This document shows positions 58,163 through 64,000 of a stretch of 64,000 nucleotides of DNA, in pieces. The DNA lies in NCBI RefSeq assembly GCF_943734655.1, contig NC_071353.1:150736179-150800178 (forward strand), read 5' to 3'. The translations under genes and the position numbers were made by a program. Position 1 is the stretch's first letter; each line of letters opens with the position of its first letter. The DNA is from Sabethes cyaneus (lineage: Eukaryota > Arthropoda > Insecta > Diptera > Culicidae). The notes under the pieces were generated by a model. It made no database searches and was not told the DNA's origin. It was given only the letters and a program-made list of their open reading frames with translations.

Positions 58163-60649
58163 TTAGCTATTGTGGTCGGCTTTTCAGATAATTCATTGAC
58201 AATCTAAGGTCATGTGACGTACAAACCGACGCAAGTAGAGCAAGTCGGCCGCAAGAGCACCACCACGTTGACGGTCTTTCATGTCGGCACGTAGCCTACA
58301 AATATGGTTTGTCGGCCTGCAACGTGCGCTGCCGCAGCGAACAAGTGTTAGAATCTTATAACTTTCTTTAGCTGATTGATTAAAATAACAGAATTATTTT
58401 CCAGACATTTTCGACATATTCTACTGTGTGTCGTATCATGACTGGCTAATGCCCTCTGATTTATTCTGGACTCGATATTAGCTGATGGAACAAATCACTC
58501 GTTGTATCCTTAAACAAAAAATCAGATAGATTCTGCTAGTCGGTTAGTTAGTCGAAATATTATTCTGCGAAGTTTTTTCGTACCATAATTGAATAATAGA
58601 AAAAAGAAAGGAATTCGATTTTTTAAATTGTTGCCTACTGAAGATAATAGCTAACTGGGCGGTAGAGTAACTTTTATAAGCAAACCAAATGAGCACCCAT
58701 GGGAAACCGGCTTTCAACTTTATCGGTGTACGTTTGAAATTTTTTTAATAATATTTTTCAATTCGCTCGTTTCCAAATAAATTTGATTATAAATTATTTA
58801 TGCTTTTTCAAGAAAAATTGTATTCAGAATTACATCTCACGTTCAGTGGTTCAGAATCAAAAAAAAAACTAGGTCGTAGGTTTTTTTTCGCTCAAGCTGG
58901 TGATGAAATATTCATTGATCGGGGGGTGTGGTAATCAACGCCAAAAACATGATTGATTTATGATCAGACCATTGCGACAGTTATACTGGTACGTACTAGT
59001 TTGCACTAGTGTACGAAGCTGATTATTCGAAGCCACGCGAAAAAATGGTATCGATTCTAATCAGATTATTTTCCAACAACTAGGAGGTGCCGCACCGAGA
59101 CGGTGGTGCTAGTTCTAGTGGTGGATTCCCCGGTTCGCATAATATCAAATATTATTTCCATCACGAGAATGTACCGTCATTCAACCAAGTGGAAGAGGAG
59201 GAGGAGTTCTCTCTCTCTCTCTCCGGCAAAAGTTGCTGCGTCCCGTCGACAAAATTAGTTTCTCGGAATTGTCGGGCAACGGAACTAATCAAGTTGTGCC
59301 GGGCGTCCCGTCCCGGCTGGCTGGCGGGCTGGTTAGTTGGAAAAAGTGACCTGCACCCGCTAATGGTTTGGGGTGTACTCTCTATCTAGGAGGTAGTATA
59401 AGCAAAAGAACGTGGCACGTGATACTTTCTGTGTGCGTGGCGACGTGGCAAAAAATCCTTTCTGCCCGAGCCCGGCTTCGCTAGGTCTCTCTGCTAGGTC
59501 TCCTTCTTCTCGTGGTTTATTTAATATTATAATTGAATTCCGGTGTCCAACCGAGGGTGAGAAAAAGACTGGGAAAGACAGACAGAAAATTAGGATGGAA
59601 ATGGAAACACGCATCGTTGGCAGTTCTGTTTCTTGGACTTCGGGCTTTGGTCCTGCTGGGACCGGCTGTCACAGCTCCGAGTGTCGACACCAACCGATGA
59701 AATGAAATGATGAATGTAGACAAATTTAGCAGTCATGAGAATTTTAACCCAGATTCGAGCAAGCTTCGCTTGAAATCCCACTTTAATTGAGTTGTTACCG
59801 CGCGCCACGACCCGGGGGAAGAAAAACGGAAGTGGACGAACTTCTCGCAGCTTAAAGTTTTACGTAGGTATTTTTACCGGAAGAGGACTTTCGAGCCACA
59901 AAGCACAACCGCATCCCGTAGTCGAAGGCGGTACATTTTAATTAATGTTTTAATCTGCCGGCTTGTACCGTAGCGCCCGCCGATGTCTTCGGAATACGGA
60001 ATCGTTTGTCCTCGGAGGGTGGATGATGTTGCTTTGCAATGGTTGAGGAAGTTTTTAAATTTTAAATTTTGATTGTTAGGTGATCCAGAAGTTCGAATGG
60101 ATTGCAGATATTATTGATATCATAAATCCCAGTAAAAGCCACAATTTTACCGGTTCTAACTTGTAAACCGGTGGGCACCCTAGAGAGAGAAGAGAAAAAG
60201 CACTGAATGATTGACACTTTAATTGATTCGTACGAAACGAAGAAACGAAAGGTAGGATGTGATTACTGCCACCCGCTGCCTGGTGAGAGGGAGGGGGGGG
60301 GGGGGGTATTTTGATGTGCCAATTGCACACCATCATTCCGCCTGAAGGTGACGGTTCGGTTTATGCCAAAAAGCTGTGCGAAGGAAGTGGCGAATCTCAG
60401 AAAATAAGCTTAGAACAGTGGAATTTATTGATTGGGTAAATACTTGATAAAGTATTCTAATCCCAGATCGAAACGAAACATTAGAGGAGTTGGAGTTCAT
60501 AACTCAATCGAGACGCATTGTGTACTATATTTAACTGCAGGAAAACTTACGGTCCGGATAATGAAACGAATATCTCTGGATTTGCTTTGGTTTTATGTTA
60601 TTTTTTTCAAGTTTTACTCTTTTTACGACAAAAAGACGCAAAAATGCGG
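58163..60649. other. Unique-looking sequence, 2.5 kb
   Basis: Mixed AT-rich and CpG-rich stretches (58210-58340, 59080-59720). Contains a CT dinucleotide run at 59208-59221 and a G14 run at 60293-60306. The ORFs at 59087-59389, 59360-59614 and 59412-59705 overlap on both strands and carry no recognised domain. No gene supported. Confidence 0.4.
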
Positions 60650-61275
60650 TAGAAAGACAGAGTAAAGATGAATGCAAGACACCAAACAGGGAGGGTGGAA
60701 AGCGAAAAAGTGACGATGAAAAGATAACGAAAATATGATGAAAGACAGCCAAAGCCTCCAAAAAGTCTAAAAAAGATGAGAAAAATACGACGAAAATACT
60801 ATGTCAAAAAAACGTATTATTAGCGAATAAACAACAAAGAATGGAGACTAAAGAATGACAAATGTAGACTGAAGAGCAAAGAATAAAGAATAAAAAAGAA
60901 ACGGTATGAGTCTCGAATTTTACGAGAAGTGAATAAAATAGAAATAGCATAATGTTATGTCGCAAAATATTTATTCTAAATACATGAAGAATAAAAAATA
61001 AATTGAAAATACAGCAAAATGACGACGGAAAGCGATAAAGTGACGATTAAAAGATAACTAGAATATTATGAAAGACGGCAAAAGTCGAGAATGAGATGGG
61101 GAAAATACGACGAAAATGCAACCTGGAAAACGATGAAAATACGACGGAGAGATGGTAAAAAAGTGAAGAAACTGCCAAAAAGCAGCATAAAAACGAAGAT
61201 AATTTAAACGAAAAAACGACATGAAAAGACAAAAAAGACGGCAGAGAAGTCAAATGGGTGACAAAAACTTTAACG
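60650..61275. repeat. Array F2: ACGAC/GAAAAT-type repeat
   Basis: GAAAATACGACGAAAAT and GAAAAGATAACGAAAATATGATGAAAGAC-like units. Two segments, 60700-60800 and 61020-61130, are clearly similar (GTGACGAT(G/T)AAAAGATAAC, then ATATGATGAAAGAC against ATATTATGAAAGAC), an internal duplication. Confidence 0.7.
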
Positions 61276-62210
61276 GCCTTTAAATTAATAGCCTAATTAT
61301 AAAAGGAGAAAAACGGGAATATAAAAAGAAGGAGAACGTGGCTGTTAAAGCGGGAGCGATGTTGTAAAGATAGCGAAGGAGAAATGGAGAGAGATAGGAA
61401 GAGAAAGAGAGAACAAAGAATGGTACTCCGAAGGAAAGGTAAAACAAGAGTAAAATAAAATGCAGAGAAAATTTAAATGTGAAATAGAAAGAAAGGAGAA
61501 CAGAAAGAGAGGAAAATGAAAAACAGAAAATGAAGTAAATTACGGGAACAAAAACAAGGAAAAACGAAAGAGAAAAGAGTATGAATGCAAACTGACAAAG
61601 TGGCAAACTGTAGGAACAGGCAGAAAATACATCAAACTTGAGGACAAAACAGAAGAAAAGGGAACAGAGAGGAAACCGAACAGATGCAAAATAAGAAAAG
61701 AAAAAAGAAATACGAGAAACAATATGAAAAACTAAAGAAATAGGTGGAAACGGAAGAAAAAAGAAGGATAAGTCCAGAGAAAATGATAAGAAACAATGCG
61801 AAAAGAAAGGCAATATAGCATAGAAAAGTGGGAGAACAAGGCAATGCGAGGAAATGCGAGATAGATGAATGGCAGAAAACAAGGAAATACAAGATAAGAA
61901 GACGGTGGAGACAGGACAAAGTAAATGACAGGATATATAAAAAGGATAAAAGGGACTGAGAAAGATGTAATAGGTCAAAGTGTGGAAAAACTGAACAGGA
62001 AATGGGGAAAAGGGTACAGAACAAGAACAAAAACAAGACAGAAAAAAACTTAGAACTACAAAAACTTAAAAATTCAAGCAAAAAATCCGTAAATCCCAAA
62101 ACTTGCGTAGAAAACCACGTAAAGTCAACTTGAACACATATTTAAACAGATATTAAACAAGAAATAAAAAAGACGGGATCAAATAGATGCAAAGCAAGAA
62201 AAGTTAAACG
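61276..62210. repeat. Purine-rich C-family array
   Basis: GGAAAAACG, AGAGAAAATG and GACAGGACA words on the plus strand. The 232- and 155-codon minus-strand ORFs are compositional. Confidence 0.75.
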
Positions 62211-62331
62211 AAGTAAATCCAAGGCAATATTACACTAACACACTAAGTTTAACACACTAACCAGATCATGGTTCTCAGGGCTCCGGTTATTTTAATTTGG
62301 TTATCTAAATTTTTGCATTGTTTTATGTAGT

Positions 62332-63524
62332 TACTAGCTGACCGGACAAACTTCGTATTGCCACAAATTAAAATGTGTTGTACATAAATCGTGAATCTGT
62401 CCCAATCTCGAGTTTAGCAAGTTTCTGAGGAGCTCAACCTTAGATAACTCATTTTGGCAGCTACGTCACTATGAAAGCATGGGTAGTTTAATTTAAAAAA
62501 TTTTAATTTTTCCTCACAGTAAAGTATAAAACGATCCCCCCGTTACTTAGCCAGATAAAATAAAGCGGATAGCACTTAAATATTCGCCGTGATTGTATAA
62601 CATTTCGCAAAGAAACCATACGGGGAATGTACCATTTCACGGAAAACCTTTTCGTGGAAAGTATCATTTCGATCCTCGGGGTGATCCTCTCCTTACTCGT
62701 TGTCGCTCGTTCAGACCCAACTGAAAGAATGTAATAGAGGTCAGTAGACCTAGAAAAACAAATAATCCTAGATAGAGGTGATTTCTGCGGGGGGCTGCAG
62801 ATAGTTTTTGGTGGTCTTGTTATTATCTGTTATGTTTTATGGAAGAGTCTAAAATTTCTCCAGTTCGATTAGTTTTACGTTTTACGTTTAGTTCCAGAGT
62901 TTTAGTTTTAGAGTTACGCAAAAATTTCTGTTTTGTTTGTATGAGAGTCATTCCCCTACCACAGGAGTGAGGAGTCTCAAACCATCATAAAAAATACGGC
63001 CTACAAAATTCCCCACATGCCAAATTTGGTTCCATTTGCTTGATTAGTTCTCTAGTTATGAGGAAGTTTGTATTTCATTTGTATGGAAGTCCCCCATTTG
63101 TAAGGGCAGGGGTCATAATTCCCCTCCTAAAGAGGGGAGGGGTCTCAATTCACCATAGAAAAAAAAATTTGCCTCCAAAAACACCCACATGTTAAATTTG
63201 GTACCATTTCCTTGACTAGTTCTGGAGTTATTAAGAAATTTGTATAGGAGGGGGGGCCTAAAGTGGGGAGGGGTCTTAATTCACCATAGAAAAAATTCTT
63301 ACTTCCAAAAACCTTCACATGCCAAATTTTGTTCCATTTGCCTGATTAGTTCTGGAGTTATGCTGAAATTTGTGTTTCATTTGTATGGTGGCCCCCTCTT
63401 TTAGCGGGGGGAGGGGTCTCTAATCATCATAAGAACCTTCCCCGGCCCCAAAAACGCGGATTCACGCGGATCGGTTCAGTAGTTTTCGATTCTATAACGA
63501 ACATATCGACAGACAGACAGAAAT
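62332..63524 (+). mobile_element. Helentron-like tandem-unit element, near-complete copy
   Basis: It starts TACTAGCTGACCGGACAAAC, a start that I recognise from widespread non-autonomous insect elements. It continues with a unique part (ACCATTTCACGG and CCTTTTCGTGGAAAG near 62631-62661), then four tandem units beginning near 62890, 63045, 63218 and 63347 (TTAGTTCT(G/C)(G/T)AGTTAT). It ends GCGGATCGGTTCAGTAG, TTCGATTCTATAACGAACATA and (GACA)3-4. Length is about 1.19 kb. It gives the full layout of which copies 1 and 2 are parts. No Rep/helicase ORF, so non-autonomous. Confidence 0.6.
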
Positions 63525-64000
63525 CTTCCTTTTGTTGCCTCCCAGCCACTTGCACACATTTTTTTTCTCTTCGGAAATACCTATAAAGACAGAGAAATAA
63601 AGCTGGGAAACGGAAATATGACAAGCGAAAATGGAATAAAAAAAAAGAGAGAATGATGATAAAAGGAAAAAAGAAAGCAAACTAAAAGGTAAAACATGTA
63701 CAGAAACGGTGGGAAAACGAAACAGACCGATAGATAAAGAAGAAAATTGGAGGAGAGAATAATAAAATGCAGAAAGAGGAACTTAAAAGACAAGAAAAAC
63801 AGGTTAAACAGGACAAAAAAAAAGATGAAGAACAAAATAAAGGAAAACAAAACGGAAAAAAGGAAAGGTTACAGAAAAAATAAGAAATAAATAATTAATT
63901 ATTGAAAATGGTAATAGACAGAAAATTAAAATACGAAGGAAGAGATGAAAACCAGAACAAAAAAGTGAGAAAACAGCACAAAAAAACAAGAGAAAAAGCG
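63525..64000. repeat. Purine-rich C-family array, continuing past the window
   Basis: GAAAATGGAATAAAAAAAAAG and ACAGAAACGGTGGGAAAACG-type sequence runs to the window edge. ORFs are compositional. Confidence 0.7.

Overview
The window looks like non-coding, repeat-rich nuclear DNA of a mosquito, most likely an Anopheles. The best clue is a minus-strand, roughly 215-bp tRNA-derived SINE at 45156-45370 whose head I recognise from memory as SINE200-like. Supporting clues are several other tRNA-headed SINEs, many short inverted-repeat (MITE-like) elements, an RNase H-bearing LINE tail, and CpG-rich single-copy patches. I found no intact host protein-coding gene. Almost every long ORF is a by-product of low-complexity arrays. 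The only coding-type sequence I can defend is a dead, 5'-truncated LINE tail at 5563-6190.

Layout: 1-1184 is unique sequence with a GC-rich patch. 1185-3765 is a degenerate short-unit array (core AGTCTAAAAGA) carrying a 102-bp MITE and a SINE. 3807-5213 holds a possible solo LTR and a 1.1-kb inverted repeat of tRNA-like units. 5209-6302 is a MITE copy with the LINE inserted into it. 6283-8230 holds fold-backs and diverged dispersed repeats. 8230-11505 is T-rich and then purine-rich array. 11509-12747 is a 160-unit CTGT microsatellite followed by 130-180-bp tandem units. 12748-15660 is mostly unique. 15665-22905 is a 7.2-kb array (core TTTTGGTCCAA) broken by one unique block and one MITE. 22906-27650 is unique sequence with two SINE-like elements and a CpG-rich possible promoter area. 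27655-32420 is purine-rich array around a palindromic element with hammerhead-like cores. 32420-35500 is unique. 35505-37260 is a third array (core CAAAATGGGCCT). 37262-40150 is purine/pyrimidine array that switches strand repeatedly and carries a complete MITE. 40150-43390 is unique plus remnants. 43395-48925 is array with a SINE and a tandem-unit element. 48925-55802 holds two Harbinger-like elements and two hairpin elements of about 0.9 kb. 55806-57895 is pyrimidine array. 57945-60650 is mostly unique with a tRNA-Gly-like repeat. 60650-64000 is array around a nearly complete Helentron-like element.

The most striking property is that about half the window consists of diverged short-unit arrays of several sequence families. 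By eye they share one layout: a 4-5 nt A- or T-tract plus 6-8 variable bases, with a period near 11-12 bp. Transposable elements sit inside these arrays as clean insertions with target-site duplications, so the arrays are older than the insertions. Taken together, this is an accessory or heterochromatin-like block, an intergenic region or a very large intron, shaped by short-unit repeat expansion and by small non-autonomous elements. All periods, identities and family assignments come from reading the sequence and have not been computed.
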